Origin: Bin34 sp965219935
Lineage (GTDB): Bacteria > Chloroflexota > Anaerolineae > Caldilineales > Caldilineaceae
Direction of reading: 5' to 3'
Length of the DNA stretch: 64,000 nucleotides
NCBI GenBank assembly: GCA_965219935.1
Contig: CBDCOU010000003.1
Location: forward strand, 372,001 to 436,000
Shown here in pieces: positions 1 to 8,681 of this stretch. Under the pieces are notes generated by a model that made no database searches, was not told the origin of the DNA, and worked only from the letters and a program-made list of their open reading frames with translations. The position numbers were made by a program, and so were the translations under genes. Every line of letters starts with the position of its first letter. Positions within the stretch are counted from its first letter, which is position 1.

Positions 1-1
1 T

Positions 2-1222
2 GTCGCTGTGCGGCTGGTGGGCGGGTTGCCGCGGGCTCTGCTCACGACCCGGGATACCGGATATCGAGTACCGCGCCATGAGGGCCTGGATGTGGATCTG
101 GTCATGGAATCCGACGCCCTCATCGCAGGCATTCGCCTGCAGGAAATCCATGGCGGTACATTGACGGCACACAGGCAGTTTGTAAACGCGACTTGGTACC
201 CGCCCAAACACTTGTCGGCCCCTCCCGTTGACCTCATCTCCGCGCGGTCCGAACGTTACCCGCAGCCCGGACAACTGCCCGCAGTGAGACCCGGAACCTT
301 CGCGGACGATTGCCACCGGCGCGACTTTACGGTCAACACCCTGGCCCTGGACTTGGAGGCCGCGGTGGATTTGTGCGCGGGTGCCGGTCGATGCCTCGTT
401 CACCACCATCCGCTGGCCCTGGAGGACCTGGGGCAGGGAATCATACGGGTCCTGCATGCGGGGAGTTTCGTGGACGATCCCACCCGCCTGTTCCGCGCCG
501 TTCGCTATGAACAACGCCTGGGATTCCGCATGTCCGGGCAGACGATGGAACTGTTCCGCCGCGCGGTGGCCGGAAACTGCCCGGCCACGGTATCCGGCAC
601 CAGAATTCGTCACGAAGTGGAGCTTGCCTTTCTGGAATCCCGTGTCACGGCGATCCTGAACCGACTTGCCCACCTGGGTTTGTTGGCGGGCATTGGGCTG
701 ACCGGCACCCGCGCCGAGGAAGGTCGAGAGGCCTGCGGACGCATGTCCGAAGCCAATGCCAACCGCATCGAAATGGGGTGGCTGCTGTTGTTGGGTATGG
801 CCGAGGCCGAGCCGAGCACCGCCGGGCAGGCGTTGGACCTGCCGTCGAGGTTGCAGGCCCGGGCGGTGGTGTTCCGGTCGTTGCTTCAGGATCCGGTGCT
901 GGCCGATGGCACCCTGTCCGATCTGGTCCTGGCCCGTCGGCTGGGACCCGTATCCCGGAACGATCTCGTTCTGCGAAGTTTGCAGGTGTACTTTCCCCAT
1001 TTGCACACCCGCATCGATCAGTTGATGGCCCGGGCCGCCGATCCAAGGCCCCGACTTGACGGCAGGGATCTGATCCGACTCGGGTACACACCGGGCAGGG
1101 CCCTGGGCCGGGTTCTGGAGGAGCTGTGGGTTCTGCGTTTGGCCGGGAGGCTCCGGTCCATCGAGGACGAAAGGGCTTGGGTCAGGGAACACGGGTCGAA
1201 AATGCAGGCTGCCGCTGAGTAG
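2..1222 (+). CDS. CCA-adding tRNA nucleotidyltransferase / poly(A) polymerase family, 5' end cut by window edge
   Basis: Class II nucleotidyltransferase that adds or repairs the 3' CCA of tRNAs, or a related poly(A) polymerase. The frame is open to the first base, and the protein begins inside the Gly-Gly nucleotide-binding motif (LVGG, then R), so the true start lies upstream. Visible family motifs are the metal-binding DVD in GLDVDLV, RRDFTVNTLALDL, EDLGQGIIRVLH, and DDPTRLFRAVRYEQRLGF of the neck region. About 400 residues are visible and no HD domain is seen. The first DxD strand is unusually far from the Gly-Gly motif. Whether it is CCA- or A-adding cannot be told from these motifs. Confidence 0.85.
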   Translation, partial: VAVRLVGGLPRALLTTRDTGYRVPRHEGLDVDLVMESDALIAGIRLQEIHGGTLTAHRQFVNATWYPPKHLSAPPVDLISARSERYPQPGQLPAVRPGTFADDCHRRDFTVNTLALDLEAAVDLCAGAGRCLVHHHPLALEDLGQGIIRVLHAGSFVDDPTRLFRAVRYEQRLGFRMSGQTMELFRRAVAGNCPATVSGTRIRHEVELAFLESRVTAILNRLAHLGLLAGIGLTGTRAEEGREACGRMSEANANRIEMGWLLLLGMAEAEPSTAGQALDLPSRLQARAVVFRSLLQDPVLADGTLSDLVLARRLGPVSRNDLVLRSLQVYFPHLHTRIDQLMARAADPRPRLDGRDLIRLGYTPGRALGRVLEELWVLRLAGRLRSIEDERAWVREHGSKMQAAAE

Positions 1223-1276
1223 ACGGTGTAAACCCCTGCCGGAGCGATGTGTGGTTCATGGCAATGGGCACGACGT

Positions 1277-2158
1277 TCACAGCAGTAACACAATCAGGGA
1301 TAACAACAGCAGCACGGCCAGCAGAACGGGTTGGTGAATCAGATAGATGGCCAGGGAGTGCTGGCCCAGTGTTTCAAGCCACCGTACCGGCGCCGTCTGT
1401 GCCACCTGGGAGCGAATCGGAGGCGGTGTGCGGCCCCGGTATCGCAGGATACCCAGAAACGACCCCAACAGGAACAGGCCGAAGTAGAACAGGAACGGCA
1501 CGTAGTCCAGGGCGGCGTAGCCGGCCGGCTGAAAACCCAGCCAGAAGCCGAATTCCGCCAACCACCCATCCCAGGTTGGGCGGCAGGACGGCCAAAGGTC
1601 GAATTTCGCCAGCCAGGGAGGGCAGGCCAGCCACAGGCCGGCGGTCCCACTGAGCGCGCCGATTGCCAACACGAGCCACCGGTTGCCGAGCAACGGCGCG
1701 CAGACGACAAGACCCATCCCGATCATGTGCAGGACCCCGAACTGGATGTAGGCCCCTCCACGGAACACAAGCCAGGTGATGAGGGTCAGAACCATGCCCC
1801 AGCAAAAGACAATCAATCCCCGCTTGTATTGCCGCGTCCGTCGTTGCCCCGGAGGGCGGGCCCTGCCGGCAGTGGAGTGGTAGGCCACCGCGGACGAAAC
1901 ACCGGCCAACGTGACAAACGTGTAGGCCGTGGCTTTTTGGAACAGGTCCCAAAAAGGGTGGTAAATGTCCAGGAAGGGGTGTTCGATGGCGGCGGTGAAC
2001 GGGATTAGCCGATCCAGGTCGAACATCAGGTGATAGATCACCATCATGATGATGGCGACGCCGCGCAATGCGTCCAGTTCCCAAAACGCGGCGGCATTTG
2101 GAGTGCGCCGGCGCGTCAGCCGCAGGGCGCCCGCCAGTTCGCGCAGGAAGTTGCCCAT
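1277..2158 (-). CDS. DUF1624 (heparan-alpha-glucosaminide N-acetyltransferase-like) membrane protein
   Basis: Polytopic inner-membrane protein of 293 residues. The N-terminal signature ELDALRGVAIIMMVIYH, followed by LMFDLDRL, is typical of the DUF1624/HGSNAT catalytic family of membrane acyltransferase-like proteins. About seven hydrophobic segments follow, ending in a Leu-rich helix at the C-terminus. Its substrate is unknown. It converges on the CCA enzyme with 54 bp between them. No clear ribosome binding site precedes the ATG. Confidence 0.75.
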   Translation of the reverse strand: MGNFLRELAGALRLTRRRTPNAAAFWELDALRGVAIIMMVIYHLMFDLDRLIPFTAAIEHPFLDIYHPFWDLFQKATAYTFVTLAGVSSAVAYHSTAGRARPPGQRRTRQYKRGLIVFCWGMVLTLITWLVFRGGAYIQFGVLHMIGMGLVVCAPLLGNRWLVLAIGALSGTAGLWLACPPWLAKFDLWPSCRPTWDGWLAEFGFWLGFQPAGYAALDYVPFLFYFGLFLLGSFLGILRYRGRTPPPIRSQVAQTAPVRWLETLGQHSLAIYLIHQPVLLAVLLLLSLIVLLL

Positions 2159-2372
2159 CGCACGGAATCCCGGTCGATCCGCACGTCAGGTCGGGCGGGG
2201 CCGGTGACGCAGGGGGCGCGGCCGCCCACTGTCTTCCAACCCGCAACTCCGCTGCCGGAAGCGTTTGCGGGGCCTTACCCGGGTTCCGCAGCTCGCGGTG
2301 GCATGCGATCCGAACCCAACGTGCAAGTCCGCACTGGTCCTGGACGATCGCATCGGGCGGCCTCCGAACATG

Positions 2373-3614
2373 CTATTCGCCATACAGGCTCTCCATGAGC
2401 AGGTTCTTGGACACCGCCATGCGCCGGGTGTTCGGGTCCGCCTGTTGCAGGTTTCTCCAGGCACCGTAGTTGCGCGCCGCCAGATCGACGACGAAGCGGG
2501 GGTAGTGGAGCCAGACGAATGGCGAGCCGGCATTGAGGGCGTATTCCTTTGCCAGCCGGGAGCGATTCGGCAACATCGCGGCGGCCAGGTCCCGCAGCTT
2601 CTCGCGGCGGCTGCCGCGGGACCACATGCGGGCCATGTTGCGGGGCAGCGTGATCGCATCGGACGTGATGTTCCACAGCAGATAGTGTGCGGCGCCCACG
2701 GCTTCTTCGGGAATGTCCGGGCGCAATGTCTCCAGCACGCGGTTCGGAATCCGGGCGCCCAGGGTGGTGTGCGCCAGGTTCAGCATCAGGTACACGCCGG
2801 ACTGCCATCCCCAACCCAGGGCCCGGTCCGACAACGCATCCCAGTCGAGTGTATCGCCGCAATGGGCAATCGTGGCGCTGATGTCGCACACCGGGCGCAA
2901 TCCCGTATAGAACAGGTGCTGGTAGGAGGCATGGATGCACAGGTGCAGGATCAGGTCTTCCGGACACAGGCCCAGCACCTGACCGCGCGCACCCTCGATG
3001 GGCGCGGCCCGGTCCCAGAGGCCGTCCAGGTCCGACAGGGCGTACCGGTCCTTGGGCCACGTGATGTTCCAGTGCAGTTCCAGGACGGTGTTGTTGTTGT
3101 TGAACATGCGGGGCAGGTGGTGCACATCCGCCGACCAGGTCTCAACGTCCATCGGTTCCCGCGTGATATATCCCAGTTCCCCGGTCACCTGCACTGCTTC
3201 CGCGAGCAATGCCCTGGGTACCAGCAGGTCGATGTCGTCCATCTGGCGCGTGCCGATTTCCGGATAGATGTCATGGGCCAGGTGCATGCCCTTGAGGGCC
3301 AGGCAGGGGATGTTCCTGGTCTGCAGGGCCTGGGCCAGTTCCGCCAGTTCTGTTGCAAGGAAGAGATTGCGCAGTACGCTCTGCCGATATGTGTCCGCCA
3401 GACTCTGGCAAACCACGTCCGGAGGTCGGGTGCATGTCTCCGGCACCTGTTGCAGGCAGTAGTGGAGCAGGGCACCCACCCGCTGTATGTTGGCTGTCTG
3501 CTCCAGGTCGACCCATTCACCGTCGGACAGATCGGCCCATGGTTCCTGGGTATGGGGCGCGGACTGCAGTGCCAGGATGCGCAGGAGCGCGGCTTGGACG
3601 GGCGAGTCGGTCAT
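2373..3614 (-). CDS. Uncharacterised nucleotidyltransferase family protein (NTP_transf_5 type)
   Basis: Protein of 413 residues. The central block LALKGMHLAHDIYPEIG followed by RQMDDIDLLV is the hallmark of the NTP_transf_5 family: a Lys-Gly loop, then a DxD pair expected to bind metal and nucleotide. The N-terminal third is helical; the C-terminal half contains conserved His and Trp residues around HLCIHASYQHLF, as in relatives. Members are often found near polysaccharide or peptide-modification genes, but no such genes adjoin this one. Substrate unknown. Confidence 0.72.
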   Translation of the reverse strand: MTDSPVQAALLRILALQSAPHTQEPWADLSDGEWVDLEQTANIQRVGALLHYCLQQVPETCTRPPDVVCQSLADTYRQSVLRNLFLATELAELAQALQTRNIPCLALKGMHLAHDIYPEIGTRQMDDIDLLVPRALLAEAVQVTGELGYITREPMDVETWSADVHHLPRMFNNNNTVLELHWNITWPKDRYALSDLDGLWDRAAPIEGARGQVLGLCPEDLILHLCIHASYQHLFYTGLRPVCDISATIAHCGDTLDWDALSDRALGWGWQSGVYLMLNLAHTTLGARIPNRVLETLRPDIPEEAVGAAHYLLWNITSDAITLPRNMARMWSRGSRREKLRDLAAAMLPNRSRLAKEYALNAGSPFVWLHYPRFVVDLAARNYGAWRNLQQADPNTRRMAVSKNLLMESLYGE

Positions 3615-3672
3615 GACGGTTCCGGCCGATGGGGTGTGGAGGCGAAGGTGGATCGGGCACGAGCCTTGTGGG

Positions 3673-4782
3673 TCAGTCCGTGCATGCCGCTGTTTCGGTG
3701 TTGGTTGTCAACAAGGCTGCAATCTTATGGTCAATGCGCGACAGGGCAAACTTGCCTATCTCCCCCACCGGAACCCACCGCCCCTCTTCCCAGCGCGGGA
3801 TTTCGGGCTCCGTGCCGTGGCAGACCGCCAGGTAGGTGTCCTGCAGGCGCCGAAAGTGGCTGTAGTCCTGGATCTGTCGGCCAAGGTGTCGGACTTGGTC
3901 AACGATCACACACAGCTGATCTTGGGCGATCCGCGCCGCCGCGGATACGTCGGATGCGGGCAGCTCCTCAACCGGCAGTGCCGGAAACGCCCACAACCCC
4001 CCAAGCATGTCGCTACGCCGATTGCGGACCAAGAATACCCGCTGTTGGCTTCCTTGTGCGGTGAGCAGCACATATCCGACATGGTGTCTGGCAGAGAGTG
4101 ATTTTGCCGGGTTGCGGCGCGGCAACGGTGCCGGCCGGGCCGATGAATAGGTAGCGCAATGCTCCCGCACGGGGCATTGCGGGCAGTCAGGATTGACCGG
4201 CTTGCATATCTTGCTGCCCAATGCCATCAAGCCTTCCGCAATCAGGCCCGGGGAAACCGCGGGATTGGCGGCCAACAGATCCCGAATGTGGGTGTCGATT
4301 GTGTCCAGGTTCGCCTTGCGCTGCGCTTTGTACGGGGTTTTGTGAAGGCGCGAATACAGGCGTACGACGTTCCCGTCGATGGCCGGTTCGGGTTGGTTGA
4401 ACGCCAGGCTCAGGATGCCGCCCGCGGTGTAGCGGCCGATGCCGGGAAGTGCCAGTAGTTCCTTTTTGGTGCCCGGTACCTGTCCCCCGTGGTGCTGCAC
4501 CATCTGCTTGGCCGCCCGCTGTATGTTCAAGGCCCTTCGGTAGTAGCCCAGGCCCTCCCAGAGTTTGAGCACCCGATCCTCGTCCGCTTGCGCCACAGCC
4601 CGCGGGGATGGCAGGGCCGCCATCCAGCGATTGAAGTAGGGAACAACGGTCGCGAGCCGGGTTTGCTGCGCCATAACCTCGGCGATCCAGACCTGGTAGG
4701 GATTCCGGAAGCCGTGGGGTGCGGAACGCCAGGGAAATGGTTCGGCGTTGGCCAATTGCCAGTCCGCCACCTTGTCAATCAA
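3673..4782 (-). CDS. mutY: A/G-specific adenine glycosylase MutY
   Basis: Base-excision repair enzyme that removes adenine opposite 8-oxoguanine. Visible are the N-terminal PWR, the catalytic Glu in EVMAQQT, the helix-hairpin-helix LPGIGRYTAGGI, the catalytic Asp in PAIDGNVVRLYSR, and the iron-sulfur cluster ligands in CKPVNPDCPQCPVREHC (C-x6-C-x2-C-x5-C). A NUDIX-like C-terminal domain recognises the oxidised base. The frame is open far upstream, but that part overlaps the zinc-ribbon gene and has no family similarity. I chose a TTG at 4782, 14 residues before PWR; a GTG at 4770 is the alternative. About 369 residues, normal for MutY. Confidence 0.93.
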   Translation of the reverse strand: MIDKVADWQLANAEPFPWRSAPHGFRNPYQVWIAEVMAQQTRLATVVPYFNRWMAALPSPRAVAQADEDRVLKLWEGLGYYRRALNIQRAAKQMVQHHGGQVPGTKKELLALPGIGRYTAGGILSLAFNQPEPAIDGNVVRLYSRLHKTPYKAQRKANLDTIDTHIRDLLAANPAVSPGLIAEGLMALGSKICKPVNPDCPQCPVREHCATYSSARPAPLPRRNPAKSLSARHHVGYVLLTAQGSQQRVFLVRNRRSDMLGGLWAFPALPVEELPASDVSAAARIAQDQLCVIVDQVRHLGRQIQDYSHFRRLQDTYLAVCHGTEPEIPRWEEGRWVPVGEIGKFALSRIDHKIAALLTTNTETAACTD

Positions 4783-4831
4783 GGTCCGGGAGCGGATCCT
4801 TGCCGCGGAGATTCGAGTGCAACGCCGTGGA

Positions 4832-5041
4832 TCAACCGCCCAGCAGGTTCGCCTGGTTGCACTGGGAAACGAGGAACGAACCAATGAACATGGCGGCGAA
4901 TACGACCCACCCCCACACCGGAAGTCCGAGGTAGGTGCGGGGTGGTTTGGGCGGCGGCGGCGGCGGCGGGATTGCCGCCTGGCACTTCCAGCAAATGCGC
5001 TTGTCGTCAGGGTTGTGCTGACCGCAGGATGGACAGTCCAC
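4832..5041 (-). CDS. Small zinc-ribbon protein with one membrane segment
   Basis: Protein of 69 residues. It starts MDCPSCGQHNPDDKRICWKC, a CxxC-x11-CxxC zinc ribbon. Then come a seven-proline run, a short basic linker, and one hydrophobic helix (about residues 43-60, VWGWVVFAAMFIGSFLV). The layout, a cytoplasmic zinc ribbon tethered to the membrane, is common in small proteins of unknown function. It lies immediately upstream of mutY on the same strand with about 50 bp between them and may be cotranscribed. Confidence 0.7.
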   Translation of the reverse strand: MDCPSCGQHNPDDKRICWKCQAAIPPPPPPPKPPRTYLGLPVWGWVVFAAMFIGSFLVSQCNQANLLGG

Positions 5042-5395
5042 AAGCAGTCTCGAACAGAAAACTGGGCCAAATCGGTGGAGCGAATCGTAACACGGGTATC
5101 GGAACCGGACGGCCGGACAACAGTGGGAGGGATCTGTTGTGAAGCGCGCAAACCGCTGCAGCGCTGCAGCTTGGCATGGTTCTGTTTGGGCAGTGCCGTT
5201 TCAATCCTTGGACGGGCCTTTTCGGAGATCCATGGGTTTGGTCCTCAACGGTTCAAGTCATCGCAACAGTTCAGGATTTCATTCCGTGGGTCCGAACCCC
5301 AGACGGCTGGACCGGATTCGGGTGTTCGACTCTCCCACCGCGGCGCACCGAAGATTCCATGAGGCTGCAAACCGCCGGTGCCCAGTGCGGTGTCT
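5042..5395. other. Non-coding stretch, no recognisable element
   Basis: About 350 bp between the zinc-ribbon gene start and the 3' end of the ATPase gene. A T-loop-like GTTCGACTC at about 5327 resembles part of a tRNA, but its stem has a mismatch and no acceptor or D-arm partner can be drawn. No convincing ORF or terminator was found. Confidence 0.4.
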
Positions 5396-7153
5396 TCACG
5401 CGGGTTGATACCGGACGCAGACGGCATGCTCCACGGCGGGTGGTTCCGTCCCGGTGCCGGGGATGAAGTTGATGCCCAGCGCCACCACCTTGCGGGCTCC
5501 GCCGAAATGCCGGCGGCCATAGTCGTGGGTTCGGATCTGGTCCAGGGCCGCCTGCGGGGACTCGCCGTACTTGAACTCCATGACGCAGACATGCTCGGGG
5601 AAGCAGACCTCCATGTCGGAGCGGCCGCCCCCCTGGTGCACCTCCGACTGGAACTCCACCTGCATCAGCTGGCACAGCACGTGCAGCACGAGGTGGCAGT
5701 CGGTCTCCCGGCGCAGCTTCTCGCTTGGGATGCCGGCCAGGAAGGTGTGGAGGAGAGTACAGAACCCCTTGTAGTCCTCGTCGGCCAGTGTCCGGTGCAT
5801 GCCCCTCAGGGTCCGCGGGTCGGGTGGTTGCCGATAGGTCTCCAGCAGTTCATGGCTATAGGTCCGGCGCACCTCGTCGTTGGGGTAGTCGAGGTACAGA
5901 TCCCCGTCAGTGTCCTGGCGCAGGGTGTAGTAGCCGGTCTGGAACATGAGAGGGACGAAGTTGACCCGGTCCAGGCTGTAGGTCGTGCTCATCAGGCTTT
6001 CCCATGGGGGCGGATCCGCGGGCAGGGGGTACTGGCCCTGCTTCATGAGACGGATCAGGAACATGGGGTTGCCGGAGACGGCCCAGTGGTTGGGCCATCC
6101 GGTGACGGCCCATCTCCGGACATGGCTTCGATCCTGCATGTCCCGGAGGCAGCAGGCCAGGGTGAAGGGGTTGTAGACGCTCTCGCTGTCCTCGGGGAAG
6201 CCGAAGCAGTAGCCGTTGTAGTGGCGGCGTACCTGGTCCATCAGCTTCTCAAGGGACAGGTCGAGGTGGGCGGCGCCCGTGGCGAGATGGGGATGCAGTG
6301 CGGTTCGGACTTCCCGTTCGGTGAAGCCGCAGAGGGTAGCGTATACGGGTTCCCAGGAGATGTCCCGCAGGTTGTTCAAACCTGAGAAAACGCTGCTGTG
6401 ATCCACACGGATGATACCCGTGATGAAGACGAAGTGCAGGTGACTTTCGAGACTCTTGAGCCGGAGGTAGAAGTTGCGCAGGGTGTCCAGGATTGGTACA
6501 GGATCCACCTTCTTGCCCAGCAGGTGCACTAGGGGTGCGTCGTATTCATCGACCAGGACGACGGGGTTGGCCCCGTAGCGCGCCTTGAGTCGGCCCACCA
6601 AATTTTCCAGGCGCTGGGCCGGGCCGACGGCCGGACTGGTCGGGAAGGTGACGGCGCCGGATTCATCCACGGGGTCCAGGCCGACGTTGACGCCGCGTCG
6701 GTTCCACAGGGTGTACTGGCCACCCAGCATCTCCAGCAGGTTGGCTTCCAGTCGTTCCGGTGCATCAGCCGGAGTGCTGGCCATGTTCAGACGCACGACC
6801 GGATGGAAGCCCCGGCTCTTGGCCGCGTCCGCCGCAGCCGTGCCTTGGAACAGCTCCGCCTTGCTCAGGGTTGGCGGTGGGTTGTGGCCGTTCAGGTAGC
6901 GGGGATCAATCGTCACCTCTCCCTGGAAGAAGGCCTCCAGGGTTGTTACCAGCAGGGACTTGCCGAAGCGCCGGGGACGGGCCAGGAAGATGTACTTGTT
7001 GTTCAGCAGTGACGGGTTGTGATCCGTGGGTGCCAGCAACGAGAGGAGATGTTGCGTCTTGTCCACGTACAGGCCGCCGCCATGCCGCAGCAGGATGAAT
7101 TCGGACTGATCCGGACGCAGGAATGGCAGAGGGTTTGCGGACGGCACGACCAT
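5396..7153 (-). CDS. AAA-ATPase-like protein with C-terminal PD-(D/E)XK nuclease domain
   Basis: Protein of 585 residues. The N-terminus has the AAA-ATPase_like signature LYVDKT, then FLARPRRFGKSLLVTTLEAF, where RFGKS is the P-loop variant of this family. VVLVDEYDAPL is the Walker B region. The C-terminus contains the PDDEXK_9 nuclease core: the Asp in GRSDMEV followed by VCVMEFKYG (E-x-K). Such proteins are abundant in host-associated and environmental bacteria and are suspected selfish or defence elements; their biological role is not established. It appears complete, with an ATG start and no clear ribosome binding site. Confidence 0.85.
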   Translation of the reverse strand: MVVPSANPLPFLRPDQSEFILLRHGGGLYVDKTQHLLSLLAPTDHNPSLLNNKYIFLARPRRFGKSLLVTTLEAFFQGEVTIDPRYLNGHNPPPTLSKAELFQGTAAADAAKSRGFHPVVRLNMASTPADAPERLEANLLEMLGGQYTLWNRRGVNVGLDPVDESGAVTFPTSPAVGPAQRLENLVGRLKARYGANPVVLVDEYDAPLVHLLGKKVDPVPILDTLRNFYLRLKSLESHLHFVFITGIIRVDHSSVFSGLNNLRDISWEPVYATLCGFTEREVRTALHPHLATGAAHLDLSLEKLMDQVRRHYNGYCFGFPEDSESVYNPFTLACCLRDMQDRSHVRRWAVTGWPNHWAVSGNPMFLIRLMKQGQYPLPADPPPWESLMSTTYSLDRVNFVPLMFQTGYYTLRQDTDGDLYLDYPNDEVRRTYSHELLETYRQPPDPRTLRGMHRTLADEDYKGFCTLLHTFLAGIPSEKLRRETDCHLVLHVLCQLMQVEFQSEVHQGGGRSDMEVCFPEHVCVMEFKYGESPQAALDQIRTHDYGRRHFGGARKVVALGINFIPGTGTEPPAVEHAVCVRYQPA

Positions 7154-7458
7154 ATTCCATCGGTTACGGACTAGATGCTCCGATCCTACAACTATCTCTG
7201 AGGGACGTCAGGTTGTCTGTATCTCCAACCCATGGTGCTATCACCGGAAGTTTCCGACGGGTCGTTGGCAGGCAGTGGTCCAAGCTGTTGATCCGCTCCT
7301 CCCAAGGCTGGAAACAGAAGCAAGTGCCCTACTGGAGGGCATGGATTCGCGACCGCCTTGACCTCAAGCATTTGAGCAGGCCATCTTGAAGTTCGGGCGT
7401 GTCGACGGCGGCCCGGGGGCCGAACCCTGCGCTACGGAAAATCCGACAGGTGCGCAGT
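7154..7458. other. Non-coding stretch, no recognisable element
   Basis: About 305 bp between the ATPase gene start and the 3' end of ctaG. It holds the presumed promoter of the upstream-facing ATPase gene, but I see no strong consensus, terminator or ORF. Confidence 0.35.
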
Positions 7459-8442
7459 TCAACCGACCCGGTGAGCAGGCTTCGGTACCGGTTGTTCCCC
7501 AACCCTGTCCTCCAGGCCCGGAGCAATTGTCAGCAAGGTTGCGGTTTGCCAGTCCCGCGGCGGTACATGCGGCTCAAACCGACGGCGTACCAGCACCTGG
7601 CCCAGTAATGCCACCGCCACGCCGATATAGATGAAACTGCCCGTGACCCATATGATGCCGCCACTGATCATTTGGTCCTGAACGGCGGTCAAACGGTCCA
7701 GGGAGTTCGCGGAAAGATAGTAGCTGTAGGTGGCTTCCTGACGGAAGGCCAGCGTCACACCGGTGATCATATTGGCCACTTCGCCTCCCACGATTAGATA
7801 CACGAACCGAAGCCAAACCGGAAGCGGCCGATGCAGGTGGGGAGGTGCAGCCATGGCGTGCCACCAGAACATCATGAAGGCCGCCCAGAAGGGCGTCAGG
7901 GAGGCGTTGGCCCAGTGGGGCCGTTCCATCAACCAGTTGACGGTTGCACTGTCGTGCCAGAGTGCAAACAGACCTACGGTCAGGAGCCAGACCGGTCCGG
8001 GACCGGTAGCCCAACGGAGTGATGTCCACCATCGGGTTGGACCGCGCCACCGAGTCCGCAGCCTGCTTTGACGATCGGCGGGCACGAGATGCCACAGCAT
8101 GTCCAGCCAGCGACCGTGCAACAGCAAGGGTGGTGCCACGATGCCGGCCAATGCCTGTTGGAGGGTTCGGGCATACAGGTAGTTGAACTTGAGTTCTGCC
8201 AAGGGCGACGCGAACGCGAGCCAAAGGCACACAAATCCGAGCACAAATACGGCTACCTGGTACCGGGCAGGCCGGTCCTGCGGAGCCAGACGGGCTCGGC
8301 CCGCGAAATAGGTGGCCAATACGACCAGCAGCAGCGCAGCCGCGATTGGATGCTGCGTCCAGTCGTGCAGATGGCGGAGCCCGAGGTCCACGTTCGTTGT
8401 CTGTGAAGAGTCAACCTGTTGCGTACCCTCGCAGTATCGCAT
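7459..8442 (-). CDS. ctaG: CtaG-type cytochrome c oxidase assembly membrane protein
   Basis: Integral membrane protein of 327 residues with about seven hydrophobic helices, of the caa3_CtaG family associated with assembly of the CuB-containing subunit of caa3 oxidases. Supporting segments are WLAFASPLAELKFNYLYART, LLLHGRWLDMLWHLVP and FWWHAMAAPPH. The C-terminal tail after the last helix is a short soluble extension. No oxidase subunit genes adjoin it here, so the partner oxidase is elsewhere. The start is provisional. Confidence 0.75.
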   Translation of the reverse strand: MRYCEGTQQVDSSQTTNVDLGLRHLHDWTQHPIAAALLLVVLATYFAGRARLAPQDRPARYQVAVFVLGFVCLWLAFASPLAELKFNYLYARTLQQALAGIVAPPLLLHGRWLDMLWHLVPADRQSRLRTRWRGPTRWWTSLRWATGPGPVWLLTVGLFALWHDSATVNWLMERPHWANASLTPFWAAFMMFWWHAMAAPPHLHRPLPVWLRFVYLIVGGEVANMITGVTLAFRQEATYSYYLSANSLDRLTAVQDQMISGGIIWVTGSFIYIGVAVALLGQVLVRRRFEPHVPPRDWQTATLLTIAPGLEDRVGEQPVPKPAHRVG

Positions 8443-8681
8443 GAGCCGATGTCCGCGACATGCCCCAAACGGCCGGGTTTCAACCGGCAGTGAGGGTCGC
8501 GTTGGCCGACGAATCCCGGTGAGGAGTGCGAATCACACCCTATTACTGCCGAACCGATTCGGTCCGGCTTGCCCCCAAACCCGTGTTGTCGCGCTACCAT
8601 TGTCCTTGGGCCTGTAGGCATGCCTACCGCGCCTGATCTCTTCAACTCCCATCCTGATCGGATTTGGTCGTCCGTTTGTTC

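Noticed and set aside
2265..4064. Plus-strand ORF of 599 residues
   Set aside because: It is antisense to the nucleotidyltransferase and mutY genes, with no family motif.
5290..5352. tRNA- or tmRNA-like T-arm (GTTCGACTC)
   Set aside because: The stem has a mismatch and no acceptor, D or anticodon arms can be drawn around it.
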